From: Panorpa germanica
Taxonomy: Eukaryota; Arthropoda; Insecta; Mecoptera; Panorpidae
Length of the DNA: 64,000 bases
Assembly: GCA_963678705.1 (NCBI GenBank)
Contig: OY783203.1
Span: 45,322,347 to 45,386,346, forward strand
Reading direction: 5' to 3'
Position numbers and translations under genes: made by a program
Part shown: piece by piece, positions 49,763-63,315 of the stretch
Layout of the letters: each line of letters begins with the position of its first letter
Numbering within the stretch: the first letter of the stretch is position 1
The notes under the pieces: model-generated
What the model was told of the DNA's origin: nothing
The model's input: the letters and a program-made list of their open reading frames with translations, nothing else
The model's database searches: none

Positions 49763-52554
49763 TCGCGTAACTCTTTACTGAAATCTTTAATAGCCAAATT
49801 ATTTTACACAGTAATACATAAAGATGTTACTATCATAATTTAGAATATACAGGGTCTTTCAACAAGATTCATTTACAAAAATATTAATCAACATTGTCTA
49901 TAACTACAGCATTACACAGTTAGTGAAGCTATATCTGCAACATAAATTATTCAAGCTATTGCCTGCATCATGTTTCATGTTTATAGTGATAGTATTTTCA
50001 CAACGCATTTTATATTTATATAGAACTATTAACATGGTTTTTATGTTGATGTTCTCTACGTACAACACTAATACTACGTACGAGTGTTATTGCAGTAAAC
50101 TCTATCTGTGTCTAACAGTTTCCCAGATCGGGATTCTGTTTGGTACCCTAGTTCAATGCCCTATTTTCTGCAGCTTCGAGCAGCTCGATACAGACACTGG
50201 CAAAACATTGTCTATAAAAAACAATAGCTCCAACAATGGCTTACCTAAATTTATTTAACTTGGCCTTAATATTTTTTGAATTATTAGTAATAGTTTTATA
50301 ATACAAACTACCCGCTAAATACAAAAAGTACATTAATATACAACGACATGATCTGCGTATGTATATAGATAGGTTCTAAAATGCGATCAATTCTTGGCAT
50401 GTTTCCTATTCGCACGCTTTTGTTCCACGCCATGAGAGTCCAAATTTTGACAAAGTCATATGACATACGCAGACATATGACTAGATCGCAGGTTACAAGA
50501 TCTGTTTGCATTCTTTAGTAGGAGTTTTTATTTTGTATTTAGGGTCCAACGAGAGATGAGCCCCTACATCTTCGCGGGACCTCACTGATGCTCGTGATGA
50601 GCCTCGAATTTTTCTTACAAACGATTTATCATTTTGACGCAAAATGTCTTTACTCATATATGCTAAGGAAGGGACTTGACATGCCTACTACAACATCCCC
50701 CATCCCCCCAATCCGCATACTTTATATTGTCTTGCATATTACCTAGTATTTATCACTACATAAACAGAAATTTTTGCTCATAAATAAATCACTGTAAATT
50801 CAATCATAAAACATCAGCTCATAAATTATTCTGACATAAAAATAGCGATCTTTATTTTTCAGTATTTATTTCAAATATTTTATATTTGTACAAAATAAAA
50901 TCAACCAAGTATTTGTACTAACAAATCATTTTACATTTAGCTATATGTATGTGTATGTGAGAAGACGATTGCAATTAGTTACTTCCTTTGTGTAAAGAAA
51001 GTTATAAAAAAGAAAAAGAATATGAATATACGAGTATTTAGAGACAATAAAACAAAGTTCTAAATAAAGTACCGGAACTTGAAGTTCTGATAAAACTTTT
51101 ACGACCGCAAACTCATTAAAAATAATTCATTTAACGAAATAAAACGATATAAAGATTTTTCATATCAAATATAGAAAAAAACTTTTTAGGTTGGATTTCT
51201 GTAGTATGTATTCGTTTGCAACGATATTAGCCTGAGATATAAGATGGCGTGAAAAATGATTCACCCTATTTTCACAGTGGTTTGTAACCCTATTAGTAGA
51301 TCATAGTATACCCAAAGGAAATAGTCTCGCTTCCGCTAGCTTAATTATAAATAATATTAATTTTGTACAAAAATAAACTTTTTATATAATTTTACCAACA
51401 GATTTCATAACTCTTTTTACTGTTGAAACCACCCACCGAAAATATTTTGCTCAGTTTACTCCTTCTGTTCTACATTTAAAGCAGGGTCAATGAACTTATA
51501 CAATAGAGATTACTCTAATATTTACGACATACGTTTGAAATTCATACAATAAATAAATTCAGTCAGAATAAATAAATATATATTACTCATATATGCGAAA
51601 AATCTTTAAAGTTTTAATTATAAATCATAAAATATTTAAAATATACATCTAACCCTCGTTTTACACGGATTTTTTGTACACGGGTTCGAAATAACAAGGT
51701 TCACAAAGATTTCTTTTTTTGCACAAAATATTTGTTTTAACAAGATATTTAAAATGTTTTTTTATGTTATGTTTGGTAAATGTAATAAAGTAGTAGAGAT
51801 ACCAGAGTGTTTATGAGAGTCAGTTATAATTGAACACACTTAGTTAGTAATGAGGTTTAAATTATTTTTGTTTCCAGATATTTGTTTAGGATTAGGTTTC
51901 ATTTGTTGTCTGGAATTGTTACTAATTTTAAGTATGCGGAATTTTCGAAAATATTGTATATAAAACAGATGTTATTGTGGAATCGATCTCTAATAAAAAG
52001 AAAGGCAACACTGAATAATGTTATTAATGAAAGTATTGTAGGTCCAATCAGTAATAAACGTGCGGTAATAAACTTTTTATTTCTAATTGGAATTATAATT
52101 TTTTATGCTTTTTATGCATGTACTTATAAACTAAAATGTGTATTTCTTCTTTAAATAAAAATATGAATGAAATTTGTAAACATATTTTGTACAATTTATA
52201 TACTCGTATTATGGGTTTTCATTACTTTTATTGCACAATTTTAGGAACAAAATATAGTTCTTTTTTTAATCTTACACCGTTTTTATAGTTGTGGAACACA
52301 TCCTCAATTCCGTGCAGCATGTATTTTTTACACGATTTTGTCTTTACGCGAATTTCGTTGTAAAGTTAAATTGCCATTGTATTATTTCTTATTAGATTGT
52401 ATAGTAACGCTTCAGCTGGCCTTAAATTTCACATGACTACACTTTGAAAAATTTACAGTAAAAATTACTGTGCACCTTTGTTCTATAGAACATAGTAAAA
52501 AGACTCTGCACGCATATTAATTTTTAAAACGAATTTCTCACCGTATGCGTGTAA
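49763..52554. other. A+T-rich noncoding stretch
   Basis: ACCCTCGTTTTACACGG near 51653 and CACGGGTTCGAAATAACAAG near 51677 resemble ends of pogo/Tigger-type DNA elements, but no paired end or transposase was found. TACGAGTA octamers lie at 51029 and 52201. The frame at 49923-50258 lacks an ATG start and a recognisable domain. Confidence 0.35.
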
Positions 52555-52665
52555 ATCTACGTTACTGTGAAATTATTAGGTCTGCACCGTCCATCACGGG
52601 TGGGTCACTCAGACACATCGCCAAATTGTCGTTACATTCACAAATGCCCAAGATAATTGAATCGG
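52555..52665 (+). repeat. dispersed repeat, partner of 12240-12350
   Basis: GTTACTGTGAAATTATTAGG, then CACCGTCCATCACGGGTGGG. See the partner for the alignment. Confidence 0.4.
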
Positions 52666-52984
52666 ATAATAACTTAGAATTAATTAGAATTAGAACTAAA
52701 ATAACAGAGTGTTTATTAATATAAATAAGAAAATAGAAGCACATACAATGACAGAAAGACTAGACTACAAAACAAACCAGCTACAGATGCATATTAATTA
52801 TTTGTTGGCAACAGGAAAAAACGAAAAAAAGGCAACAGCAGTACCTAGTTTGTAAAGTAAGGATCCATCATTCTCTCCCGACGTAATGAATTTTGTCCTG
52901 TTATATACCTTGCGCATTCGAACATGCACATATAGGTTCTAAATGCCTGCCTCATACGCACTGGAGTGTAATCTGACTATTACG

Positions 52985-53060
52985 AGCATGCAATACCAAC
53001 CTCAAAAGTACCCTCATAAAAACCGGGCATCCTAGCCACTCGGTCAGTCATTTCATTTAT
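52985..53060 (-). repeat. tRNA-derived SINE head, copy I
   Basis: On the minus strand GACTGACCGAGTGGCTAGGA is a good polymerase III box A (TRGYNNAGTGG type). About 35 bases downstream, GAGGTTGGTATTGC is a decayed B box. Confidence 0.45.
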
Positions 53061-53837
53061 CCCACTGTAAGTTCAACGCAAAGCCAAATAACAGCTTGTA
53101 CCAGCAATCAAATAGCGGTTTGCAATAATCAACAATACTCGACTAAATGAAAATTGTCAACTTTTTTGAACACACCGAAGTATATAAAATATTCAAACAA
53201 ACATTTCATTTTCAACTTTCTTTTTATGTAATTATTTTTACTTGTTTAATATTTCATAAATCTTTTTTCACTTATTAATATCTAGTATTGATTTTATGTA
53301 AGTTCTTGTAATGATAATTCTTGTAAATTCCTGTTCCCGTTTTACAATGATATTTTTAAATATGATATTAAAGTTAGAGAAATATTAAAACTCCAGATCC
53401 AGAGATACAGATATTCATCTATGTCAGTAACAGAGATTGAGAGCACTGGAGAGCAGAGACAGTGAGAAGCAGCTTGATTTGTGGGGTCTTAATGACCCAA
53501 GGCTACGAATCCCATTACCACCAATATTCATGTAACAACTTCTACACCCAAAGATTACTGTATCAGCAAGATACTCTAATTTGTTACTGAATTCTTTACA
53601 TCTGAAAGACGATGATGAGAGATGATGAGAGATGATTCAGCTGTGATCTGTAATATTCGTACACGAGTATTACGAGTAAACCCCAAGGATTTCCTGGGGA
53701 GTCTGGCTGAGACATTCATATTTCCTGAATCCTGATTTTAAAATGCAAGCAGATGTTACTGTTCGTTTAAAGAGGATGTGCAGTATATAAATAAAATTTA
53801 AATGAATGATGGAAAAATCTAAGATGTGATAGATATA
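53061..53837. other. noncoding, with a short GATGATGAGA tandem
   Basis: GATGATGAGAGATGATGAGA lies at 53611. CACGAGTATTACGAGTA at 53662 holds two adjacent copies of the ACGAGTA core. No gene is recognised. Confidence 0.45.
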
Positions 53838-53960
53838 CAGTATTACCTCAGGTTGCGAAATTAATTCGTTCTTTGATTACGTTCGTAACTCGAAACGTTC
53901 GTTACCCGAAAAGATTTTCTCATTGAAATTAATGTAAATCCAATTAATCCGTTTAGACAC
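53838..53960 (+). repeat. dispersed repeat (CGGGTTACGAA family), copy 2
   Basis: ACCTCAGGTTGCGAAATTAA, TTCGTTCTTTGATTACGTTC, GTAACTCGAAACGTTCGTTA, CCCGAAAAGATTTTCTCATT and GAAATTAATGTAAATCC align to 40512-40625. Confidence 0.6.
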
Positions 53961-55836
53961 TAAATCAATATTTTATATCTATACTTAGTTATAGTATTAT
54001 AGAATTAAAAAAAAAATTAAGACACTAAATCACAGTGTAATAATAACTTTAATAATAATAAACTTTAATTGTCATTTCTTTGATTTCAACAATTACAAAA
54101 AAGGTATTGAAGGCTTACTATAATTCGGCTCTAATTGCCAATTATACTTTAAAATGATCATATTTTATTAAATCTAAATAATAAATAAAAAACTAGATCT
54201 GATCTTATTTTTAAATTAGTTATCTAAATTCATTACTTCCCTACATCGTTATAAAAATAATTAATAAACAATATGAAATAAGAGAAAAAACAAAACTCAA
54301 TAATTGATTCATTGTCTGAAAGTCTGCCACATAAACAAAATGTATTGTAACAATTTTATGAGAAATAAAAACAAATTAAATATTTTTTTATTATAGTAAT
54401 GAAAAAAGTAAACAAGCTTATCAATGATTTACATTTTGCTCAAAGTGAAGTCTCAGGGATTACGTAGACCTTAGCAGCTTTATTACATCTTGCGACTTAC
54501 GTCTTACATGTGGCTATAACGATATTTACAGCCGAACAACAACCAGAAAAAACTTAAGTACCACCATAAGATATTAAGTATCAAGTGCAGAACCCGTTCC
54601 ACCAGCAGCAGCTGTAGACATTCAGCCCTTTAGCATTGAAAATCTTCAAGAGCACCTCCCCCCTCATCTCTTTCCCCCCGTCTCATGCCTACCAGTGCCA
54701 CTACTTATCGAAAGCCTTGACGGTTAATAAATATCAAGCGAAACGATATTGATCCGCGGAATCAACTATTAACAAACTAAGATAAATATAATTTTAGATC
54801 GTGTTCAACAAGAAATAATCAAGTATATTTTATATGAAGAAAAACAATGACTTTCACATTAAACAAATTAATTGTTTATTGAAGAATTCTCAAGCCATTT
54901 AGAGAATGTACCCGCTAAACACAAAACTGATATTATCTTAAACACATGTATCCTTATCTTAAGCAAAACTCAGTAATAACCTATAACGTATTGACTGATA
55001 CACCAAAATAACACTGACTCACTTATTAAGAATAAGATAAAATTAATTATCGTATCATAGATTTACCCGGCTCTAATAACCTCTTTTAAGTATGAGTTGT
55101 CGCCGAACTCTCGTAATTTGAACTATACAATGGATACTTTATAATCATTGCAGTGAAATATGCCACAAATCGTTATATATTAGGTAACATTCTACCGCGT
55201 TATGTAAATCCTGGTTATGTAATGCTCAGGTTCCTCGTTTATTGCTATTAAAATCAAAAAAACCTTTTTGGGATTAATAAAATCATAAGTCAACTGTCTC
55301 ATATGATAAAATTCATAGATTTTTATTACAACTATTTGAGTTGCAAATCACCATTTCATATCTTTAGAATTATAAAAATGTTGAGCAAAATTCTTTTTAG
55401 AAATATTTTAATTTAAGAAAAATGTTAACTACATTTAAAGTACTACTCCTATGCACTGATTGCGTTTGTTTGTAATATACATGCTTTGTTCTAAAACATT
55501 TTAGACATTGGCACGATCTACCCTATATTCATAGTGACTAAGTTTTTGTTTAATTTAGTAACTTTTAAACATTCCTTAAATAATTAACGAATGAAAAAAT
55601 GTTGACAATAGACACTTGCAGTGTGGTCTTCAACATTTATATTCAAAGATTTGATTAAAATAATTATTGTCACATTTTAAAATTTTGTATTCTCTTTTTT
55701 AATGCTTTTCCTATCTGGCTCCCTACCAGAAGCTGTGCCAAATTAAGCATTAAATTGTAACATTAAGAAACGAAATTGACGTTCCATCGTTATCATTTGT
55801 TTGACCTAGTAATCTACAAAGCACACATCTCCAAGG
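53961..55836. other. A+T-rich noncoding stretch
   Basis: At about 54577-54726 one plus frame stays open and reads EPVPPAAAVDIQPFSIENLQ and then EHLPPHLFPP. It is short, proline-rich and without convincing splice sites. Nothing else was recognised. Confidence 0.4.
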
Positions 55837-55888
55837 GTCGGATCGTCGGTCGTCCGTCGTCCGTCGTATACCGTCGGTCGTCGTACTC
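55837..55888. repeat. CpG-dense GTC/CCGTCGT tandem tract
   Basis: About 50 bases made of CGTCGGTCGTCCGTCGT-type units with roughly a dozen CpG, in A+T-rich surroundings. Frames on both strands cross it but are treated as shadows. Confidence 0.7.
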
Positions 55889-58330
55889 TATGGATTCTGT
55901 GTTGACGGGGACTGTACTCGGAAATATTTACGTAATAAATTTTCTTCAGTGTAATGTAAATAACAAACTTTAAATATCTAAAAGCTAGTTCAATTGCAAA
56001 AACTATTTCTGAACATAAAAGCAGTGTAGTAATAATGGTTCTAGCGCATGTAATTTGTAATTTTGTGTCTAATAATAACCAATAAATTGATTCATTCATA
56101 TAATATAATAAATTAATTATTAAGGTGACCATTAATAATCTCAGAGTTTGTACTTTGGATTAAAATAAAAATACAATCAATTTTCACGAAAATATTGTGT
56201 TTTTCTATTGATTTGAAATGACCGCTCTTGTAGAATGACCCTATATCTATAAGCAAATTATTCTATCAACTATGTTGCCTTAACATATTTTAGAAATAAT
56301 CTAAACAGTGTTGAAAATTGATTGGGAATGCCTGTAAATGCAAGAATGTACAATAATGTAAATCTGTGTTAAAATTATTAATTAAACAGAGTTGCATTTC
56401 GGATTAATAATGAATATAGGTCAACAATGTACTCGTACTACAAAATAGTTATAGTTAATTAACAGAATCTTGTAAATGGGCGTGTATTACTTGGTATGAC
56501 GTAGCTTGGTATTCTTCTACGGTTATACCCGTACCGTGCATGTCGTACGGTCTACTATGAACCGTTATACTCATAGAGTTTAACTGCTACGTTGAGTTCA
56601 AATGGATCCGTTACATCCATAGATAATAACACCATGTGATAAATTATTGATATTCAATTCTCTGTAAATGCAATGCAGTACTATAAGTATTATATTTCCA
56701 CTTGCAAAATTGTTGATAGTTAACGAGAGTTACATATTAATATAAAACTATAGAATATCCAGTTTGCTAACTAAATTCGACCAATAGTGGTTTTGTGTTT
56801 CTAGTGATTTATTGTTTAACAATATGAATGGCTCAGGTTTTTTGATAGGCCTCTCTCAGACATCTTCCAGTCGATAAATTAATTTATCGCGAAAGCAACA
56901 AAAAGAGATAGAATCAAGTAGATATAAATAAAAGCTGGCGTATAACCTAAATATTTTAATCCAAAATCTGGGTAAATAGAATGAAAAAAGAATAAATCAT
57001 GTCGCTACGTTTCACGTACTCTACTTTCTGACCCGCAGATCGGTATTTTTAACCCGTTATAATGAAATTTACTGAATCAATTTTGTTGGTACAAAGCTCG
57101 TCTGTTGGTAAAAGAGTGACCATATACTTATGGACGCCGTGGATGACGTGGTAGAAATAACGGCTAACACAGTTGATATTTGAAGCCGACAGAACCCACT
57201 GTGCATTCTATTAGGTTATAATAAAATTAGATAAAAAAGAATTGACAATTTAAATAATAAACTTTAAATGTCGATTCTTTGATTTCAGGTATGATAGTAT
57301 GATTTAAGTTAAACAGTGTAATTATTATAATGTGTATGTAAATTACTTAAATAAACTTTGATATCAAAGCAACACATAAGTTTGATTAAAAAATTACAAT
57401 TCCTAATAAAATTGGAGATATTGTCTTATATAAACCTAAAACAACTAACAGCCTTTCCAGGTTGTGAACTTGTCTCATTTAAAAAAACCGTTTTTATTTT
57501 CGTGCAAAAAAATGAAATACGGATTAACTTTGAAAGTAGCAATTATACGAGTGTATTTTATAAACCATTTTCATATATATTTTAATAAATAATTTGTGCA
57601 AAACTACGGAACAACTTCGCCCAAACCTTCACTTAAATAGAGATCGTTAAAACTACATAAAACCAACAATCGGCCAAAATAAACGAAGTTACGTTCATAC
57701 CAAAATTAAGTAATTGACGATATTTGGTTGCCGTTATCCACTTGTTTTTAGTCCCACCTTATATACTATGTATAACCTTGAACTAGATATATAACCTATA
57801 CATATATTACAAATAACCTTATGTACATAACGTTTAGCTCACCCTCACCCTTGATTAAAGATCAGACATTGGGAATTTCTGGGGCGCCCGGGGTTTCAGG
57901 GGGCATCAAGCATTTTGATTTGTGTTGCTCATATTGTAAACAGTAAATAAATAAGAGTCCCCCACAAAAAGTCTTGTAGAACTAATAAAAACATTTAGCC
58001 TCTTGTTTTCACGTGATGGATGTTCGTTCTATAAGTCTGAAAACCTCATTGTGATTTGTTTTTGTGTTGTCCCATTAGCGACAAATGTCAAAATAAAATA
58101 AGTACCTACTCGTAGTAAAAGAAACTGAAAATAAGTAGGTCATTATTATACATTCGACGATATGAGAAGCTGATTAAAACAAATCTTTAAAAGTGTTGTA
58201 ATTAATAAAGCAATGTTCATTTCAGTATTAATATATTACGCTGAATATAAAAAATGAGTTTACCATAAGAACACATTGAATAAGCAGTGGCGAAGACGCT
58301 AGATTTGTCTTAAGCATTACTTTTAGGAGA
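55889..58330. other. A+T-rich noncoding stretch
   Basis: CTGGGGCGCCCGGGGTTTCA at 57879 suggests a hAT-type relic. TACGAGTA octamers lie at 56430 and 58107. No gene is recognised. Confidence 0.4.
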
Positions 58331-58555
58331 CGGTACACTGGCCGAGACTATTATGCTAGTTGCCAGACTGCTGTGGCTTAGGGTTCGATCTCAGATGATT
58401 GCTTTATATTCTGAATTTGGTTGTTATCTAAATTAATTTGAATATGTATTCTCATAATCGTATAACTTATGAGGCAGCGGTGTGGCTCATATACATGAGG
58501 CCATGACGCCATTAATACTGCCAACAATGTAGAAGGTTTTCGGTTATAGAAGTCA
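58331..58555 (+). repeat. tRNA-derived SINE, copy B (most complete)
   Basis: ACTGGCCGAGACTATTATGC has the start of a box A (TGGCCGAG). GACTGCTGTGGCTTAGGGTT followed by CGATCTCAG contains box B (GGGTTCGATCT). The body TTTGGTTGTTATCTAAATTA, TCTCATAATCGTATAACTTA, GGCAGCGGTGTGGCTCATAT and ACATGAGG follows, and the tail ends near GTAGAAGG. This copy best shows the polymerase III promoter, tRNA-like head and unique body. Confidence 0.65.
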
Positions 58556-58671
58556 GTGTAGAGAATAAACCGACGTTAAGTACATAAAATAAATAAATGC
58601 CTCGAAGTAAACAGTCAAACTAAACAAATTCAAATGCTACGTAAATGTAACGTACATAGGTGGATCCAGGT

Positions 58672-59125
58672 CAATGCCAGATTAAGCCAGCGCAGTGTCT
58701 GTAGTAAATATTAAATAGTAACCATTGCGGCCCTCTACCAGAAATATTATTTTAATTTAATTATATTTGTAGCTGTATTATTACAGCGAGTGATTGTGTA
58801 TCACTCGTACAATTTATAAAATTGCAGTTTATATTCATAAAATTTCTCAGGATCGCGTAGTATTTTTGTAATGTAGGTGTATTTCGTTATTTTACGAAAA
58901 GTAATACAATTTTTAGTGTGGTTTAAAGTTTTTTTATTAAATAACGCAAATGTCAAAGAGTAACTAAGTGCAAAACCGGAATGATTAAAAATGGCATTAA
59001 CCCAGTATCTGAAGTGTGTCTGCTGCTCTAATGCTAGATCTGAAGAAAGATATTTAAAAAAAAATTTTACAAGGGGGCCTCCAGAAACGCGGGGCTACTT
59101 CTGCTATATGGTTAATACGGCACTG
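58672..59125. mobile_element. 454-bp hAT-type non-autonomous element
   Basis: The left end is CAATGCCAGATTAAGCC. The right end, reverse-complemented, is CAGTGCCGTATTAACCA. The flanks are ATCCAGGT (58664-58671) and ATCCAGGC (59126-59133), an 8-bp direct target duplication with one mismatch. It is A+T-rich inside with no transposase frame. Confidence 0.78.
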
Positions 59126-59133
59126 ATCCAGGC

Positions 59134-60055
59134 ACAGATTCATTTTGTGTAGCTTATTTAGCGTAGAAGTCCCAATGAAATAAATTAAGCAAAAACCCTA
59201 AAAAAAAATACTAAAAAATCTCTGTAAAAAAGATAAGATTTTATTGTAAATGTGAAAAATTTAAAAGTTCATAGCACGTATTAATAGCAGATGAAATATT
59301 GTTTTCATAACTTTAGTACACTGGTACTATTATAGGTCAATTTCGTAAATTAAGTACCCGTGTGTTGTGTCCCATACGTACTCGTACTTTAACTGCCCCT
59401 GTCATCAACCCTCGTTGAACTGTCACGTATACGTAAACTTTATAGGTTTGATTTGTGTTTACATTACATAATGTGTGTATTTTATTTATAATTACTTAAT
59501 GCACGTACATATATTAGTGTCATATTACATGCTATCATTTTGCTAATTAGGTAGCCGCTCGAATTTATTTATTTCCTGCATTACTATTATATTGAGTAAT
59601 TACAGTACTAGTAATTGTGCTATAGTTTTCAATGCAGGGGTGGTAGGTTACAAAATATGTTTTCCCATTGATGTTAAGTGACATTCTATTCTATCAAGTG
59701 ACAATAAGTCATACTGTACCAACGTGACATGTTGGAACACAACACATGTCGCTCCAAATGCTCGATGCAAATTTTAGGAGAATTTTACCGGCTGAATAAT
59801 GTTTAAATGTGGTTATATCGGCTGGCCCCTGAGATCTAAACGCATCTTATTATTTTCTATAGAGGTATTTAAAAGGAAATGAGTATACCAATAAACTAAT
59901 CACAATCTCGATAATTTAATACAGCATTCGAAAATAAGTTGCTAAAGTAACACCAGAAGTCTACGTGATTAATATGAAAAATATGGTTAAAATTATATTT
60001 GGTTATTATGTACTGCAAATTTTATACATAAAAAACAAAACAAAATTGTATCAAG
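59134..60055. other. A+T-rich noncoding stretch
   Basis: Nothing recognised. One TACTCGTA octamer lies at 59379. Confidence 0.45.
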
Positions 60056-60260
60056 AACAATGAACGCAGCGACAGCGGAACAATGTTCACGAAACGCACA
60101 CACGAGTACAACTAATGCAGCAATGATGAAACATCGCAGCGCCGAAACCAACTTTGTGCGTTCGTGCGACAAGGCATTGTACGCGGGTCGAGTCAACATT
60201 TGTTCAGGAATTTTGTTCGTTAACCGAATTGTTCAAGTCGAGACGCGTTCGTGCTATAAG
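60056..60260. other. CpG-dense island
   Basis: About 200 bases near 50% G+C with roughly 20 CpG dinucleotides, against A+T-rich, CpG-poor flanks. Three frames on two strands overlap here and none shows a domain. It could be a regulatory or alternative-promoter island, or part of an unrecognised element. Confidence 0.5.
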
Positions 60261-63227
60261 GTACCACTGTATACAATTTCAAAATATACCCGCTACAGAG
60301 TTTGCTACGTTTCAAGCATCTAATACTAAAGTGAAGTGATTAAGTACTTTACTTGGACTTATAAATATTTTGAAAACTGGGGGAAGATTTATTAATTTAT
60401 GAGCGTTAATGCTTCTTAACAACTTGTGCTACTACAGTTTTAATATATCTGAAAAATTAAATAATAACTTCCTATAACAATTACCAAAAGTTTATTCAGA
60501 ACTTAAGAAAGAAGTGTCTTACCAAAAACCAATGTAAAACTCAAACGAAACAGAAATTACTCGTATCTCCAAAAACAGAAACTGTTCTTTACTTGAACTC
60601 TCATCTAGCCATCCGCTACCTGCTTTTAAGGGATCTTATTTTATAAACTTCATATTTAATGAGTAAACAAAGCATTGAAAATATTTTAATGACCTGCTAA
60701 TTTTGTGTATCCAGTCATTGTGGTTTCGATCTAAGTACATAGAAGTAAGAAATTTCAAGTTGGGGCGACGTATTCATCAACGACGTACTTCTTTTAATCA
60801 ATACACGAGTACTTCTTACTCTGCAAATACTCCTATCTGGTACTCGCATTAAATGTAAAAATTACAGCCCCTAAGTTAGGACAGTATTCCATACTGCAAT
60901 ATTTTCTACTTGCTGCTGCTGTTATGAGCGTTTTACAATTATTCTCTCAAGAATTTTTTTGGAATTTACTCAATATTCTTTATTTATATGTACATACATA
61001 CATTATAGAAACATTTTAATATCAAAATCATATTCTGTATACATAACACGTATGTACATTTACAATACATTAAACGTACATTGCATATGAAATTTATATG
61101 CAAACGAAACTGAATTGCATTACTACGTGTAACTACAAAATATGTATGTCCATACATTTCATATCATATAAGGCATGTGTATTTGCTGCATATGCATGGT
61201 ATGTACTGTCATGTTTATTCATTTCATGTATATGCAACATATATACAGGATATTATTTTCACATTATGAGGTATATGTGAATATACAGGAAATATCTAAT
61301 ATTATGTAGGCAATGAGAAAATAGGTCTTTTTCAGTTCTTCACCAATTTCGTGAATCGTTATATCAACGAGTCATATGACAAAAACCTTCGATTTCAATT
61401 AAATGGAGAAACAGGTGTTAAACCTTTGAATTGTGTAGTAAATTTCCCGTTTACGAACCAATAAACCATTTTACTAGTAGATGTAAGATTGTGGATATAA
61501 ACATTAATAATATTTAACGCTTATTTAAATACGTAATAAAGTTTCAAAGAAATGCAAAGAGCTTAGCATAAAAATAGTCGGTTGTATCGAAAATGCATCA
61601 CGATGAATTAAACTTCCACTTTGTGTTAACCTCCATATTCTCTAAAACCCCCAATCCTTCATCCCTCTAGGGACGTACTGTTAGCAACGTCACCCGCAGT
61701 GCATGAGTGAGTTTCACTCCTGCACCTTGACAGGATCATATTTTATATTAAGCTTCTTTTTTATCATAGTTTTTTCTCATGTTAACCATAAAATGTTTTT
61801 TAAAGTAACATGTGTTTTGTCTCGCTTTAGACGAGTGCATACACTGATCAATAAAATTCAAACACAATGCTATAAAAACCGTCAACGAGTTTTACTGACA
61901 TTTCAACACTGTTTCATTTTATTTTCTTTTTTTTACGTTATCTCTTACTATCTACTTCTATTATATCCAGTCGCCTTTAGAGGGTTTTAGCCTCTTGAAA
62001 TAGTTTGTAGTATAATTATGGAATACAATAGTATGGAACTACGAATCATGTCTTCGATTAAAAATGAGTTTAATTTATCGAACAGAAGTAGTTCAGTTGA
62101 AGAATACCCGTGTACTAAGTGGGACACCCGGGATCGAATCCGGTTTTTAACTGATATTTTACTACTCATAAAATTGATGACTAGTAACGAGAACAGGAAC
62201 TTACCAAATCATTACACTATATTAAAAAGTATACTATACATACTCTGTTAGCGGTATATTATTAATGCAGCTAACTATATTTTCATTAGGTAAAAACAAA
62301 GAAACTAGAAAAAAACAAATATAAAAACAAATAAAAATGAACTATTAGGAGTGTATATTATGCAACGGAAAGAGACTAACATTAGTCGTAAAGAACTTAA
62401 TCTTCCTAGATAAATTGGCAATCTTGCAAACGACACTATTTCTCTGGAAAAATTATCCTGTATATAGACGGGTATATACTGAATACAATAACGATTCATT
62501 TATGCATGTGTGCAGCATAGTATGTGTATGTATTACATTATACATATTCGTATATAAATATAAAAGCTTTTCTTTTTACTGAAGTAATTTTTTAAAACCA
62601 ACTTTTTATTTTCTTAGAATTTATCAAAAGTCCTATTTATATAGTAATTGTCTTCTAAATTCAATTACTTCAAAAACCCTGGGGGATTTGAAATGCTTTT
62701 AACTGATATTAAGTAAAATTAGAAATAAAATCTAAATATAATTTGTGACTTTTATCTTTTTGTAATGGAGGCAAATATAATTACAACTATTAGAAATCAA
62801 TTATTGAAAGCGGAAATGATACAGCGCTAATTTGAATTTCATAATTGAAAATATGTACATTTTCCTTATCACCGACGACCTCCTACTATGTTGACAGTGA
62901 CGTGACTTCGAATTATACCGCTGCCTAATAAGTTTATGATTAAATATGTACATAATCAATTTATCTTGAGTCCTCTTGGTGCCCAAAGAACTTAGGTCAT
63001 AAACTCCAAAATTGAACTATGCTTAAATCCAGGATCGATTCTCGGGGCTGGAATAAATGTATTCCATATCCAATATACCAATATATATACCAATCATATA
63101 AATAAACAAATCTACAAAAAACACAATTATTATATTACAATTAAAGCGAGAATCACCTAGCTCTTGCATCGTACAATCATAATATAATAAAAAAAAGAAT
63201 TATCTTCACAAACAAACACAGAAAATA
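60261..63227. other. A+T-rich noncoding stretch
   Basis: B-box-like T-arm sequences occur at 62126 (minus strand, CCGGATTCGATCCCGG) and 63033 (GGATCGATTCTCGG) without a clear SINE body. A 95-codon F/L-rich frame (61703-61990) is treated as chance. No gene is recognised. Confidence 0.4.
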
Positions 63228-63315
63228 TAACTCTGGATCGGGAGTGGAATCCAAAGACACAGCAGTCTGCGATAAGCATTAACGCTCTCTCCCATTGTGT
63301 CATCGAAAAATTATA
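63228..63315 (-). repeat. tRNA-derived SINE head, copy G
   Basis: On the minus strand GAGAGAGCGTTAATGC (box-A-like), then CAGACTGCTGTGTCTTTGGA and TTCCACTCCCGATCC. The GACTGCTGTG block links it to copies A and B. Confidence 0.5.

Noticed and set aside
49923-50258. 111-codon frame, cysteine-containing
   Set aside because: No ATG at the start, no recognisable domain, and composition (F, Y, L, C) typical of A+T-rich chance frames here.
61703-61990. 95-codon ATG frame with two hydrophobic stretches resembling membrane helices
   Set aside because: T-rich DNA produces F/L/I-rich frames; no family, splice or promoter evidence.
62095-62150. Possible tRNA gene from a perfect-looking T arm (CCGG..TTCGATC..CCGG, minus strand)
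   Set aside because: No acceptor, D or anticodon arms could be paired at the right spacing; at most a decayed SINE head.
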